Origin: Thermoanaerobaculaceae bacterium
GTDB taxonomy: Bacteria > Acidobacteriota > UBA4820
Assembly (NCBI GenBank): GCA_012798145.1
Contig: JAAZNT010000043.1
Coordinates: 1 to 6,618, forward strand
Reading direction: 5' to 3'
DNA: 6,618 nucleotides
Part shown: piece by piece, positions 6,331-6,618 of the stretch
Numbering within the stretch: the stretch's first letter is position 1
Layout: each line of letters begins with the position of its first letter
Notes under the pieces: model-generated
Seen by the model: the letters and a program-made list of their open reading frames with translations, nothing else
Database searches by the model: none
Told to the model about the DNA's origin: nothing
Program-made: the position numbers and the translations under genes

Positions 6331-6597
6331 ATGATAAAGGCAGACATCGTAAGCAAAGTGCAAAAAGTTACTGGTTTGTCCAAACAGAGAGCGCAGGAAG
6401 TAGTTGAACTGACATTTGAATCGCTTAAAGAAGCGCTCAAACAAGAAAATAAAGTGGAATTAAGGGGATTTGGAATTTTCAAAGTGAGAGACAGAAAAAA
6501 GGGAGTTGGAAGAAACCTGAAAACAGGAGAACTTGTTCCGCTTAAAAGCGGGAAAACTATAAAATTTAAATCCTCAAGCAGATTCAACAAGGGGTAA
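6331..6597 (+). CDS. HU/IHF-family DNA-binding protein with leucine at the intercalating-proline position
   Basis: An 88-residue nucleoid protein of the HU/IHF family, acting as a dimer that bends DNA. Family signs: N-terminal helical part MIKADIVSKV with LSKQRAQEVVELTF (16-29), ELRGFGIFKVRDR (43-55) and the beta-arm GVGRNLKTGELVP (58-70). The arm normally reads GRNPxTG; here residue 63 is Leu (codon CTG at 6517-6519) instead of the proline that intercalates between base pairs. The rest of the arm (Arg61, Asn62, Thr65, Gly66) is intact, and the C-terminus FKSSSRFNKG is slightly short. AGGAG (6321-6325) is 5 nt before the ATG. It lies 13 bp after the STAS gene, so it is probably co-transcribed with the partner-switch pair. 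A GGGAG at 6610-6614 may serve a next gene just beyond the window. Family call is firm; altered bending is inference. Confidence 0.93.
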   Translation: MIKADIVSKVQKVTGLSKQRAQEVVELTFESLKEALKQENKVELRGFGIFKVRDRKKGVGRNLKTGELVPLKSGKTIKFKSSSRFNKG

Positions 6598-6618
6598 GCG
6601 GGAAAATTTGGGAGAATC

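Noticed and set aside
6303..6590. Antisense reading frame across the HU gene
   Set aside because: A shadow of the well-supported HU gene with no ribosome site or family resemblance.
6545..6606. Short direct repeat AAGCGGGAAAA in and just after the HU gene
   Set aside because: Eleven bases in AT/A-rich sequence, one copy within codons and one just past the stop. No target-site or recombination context, so chance is the simplest reading.

Overview
This is an ordinary-looking stretch of chromosome from an AT-rich bacterium. It holds eight complete genes in three transcription units and almost no spare DNA. There are no mobile elements, tRNAs, rRNAs or CRISPR arrays. The gene set (PurE, RNase J, UppP, a DUF4388 protein, a two-module SurA/PrsA-like exported protein, an RsbW-type kinase with a STAS partner, and an HU protein) shows a bacterium that uses RNase J for RNA turnover and exports a periplasmic or surface chaperone-like protein. 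DUF4388 proteins are common in Myxococcota/Bdellovibrionota-type, acidobacterial and several uncultured lineages, but the window does not allow a firm phylum call.

Layout. (1) Positions 7-498, minus strand: purE, with a clear sigma-70-like promoter at 521-549. (2) Positions 644-5455, plus strand: four genes packed head to tail (DUF4388 protein, RNase J, UppP, SurA-like exported protein) with gaps of 0, 0 and 12 bp. They are probably one operon read from a -10 box at 618-623. (3) Positions 5549-6597, plus strand: an anti-sigma-factor-type kinase, a STAS-domain antagonist and an HU-family DNA-binding protein, each with a strong ribosome binding site and 13-bp gaps, read from a promoter at 5497-5525. 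A perfect 10-bp inverted repeat (5429-5464) separates units 2 and 3.

How the genes work together. Unit 2 mixes RNA decay (RNase J) with envelope work (recycling of the undecaprenyl carrier, and an exported folding factor). Unit 3 carries two of the proteins of a partner-switching circuit without the sigma factor or the PP2C phosphatase, and adds a nucleoid protein.

I found no convincing new multi-gene system. The points most worth a second look are the HU protein, whose normally invariant DNA-intercalating proline is leucine (residue 63); the exported protein, which is an internal tandem duplication of a SurA-N plus parvulin-like module with degraded catalytic positions; the co-transcription of a partner-switch pair with HU; and the near-identical spacing of the three promoters, which predicts very short mRNA leaders.
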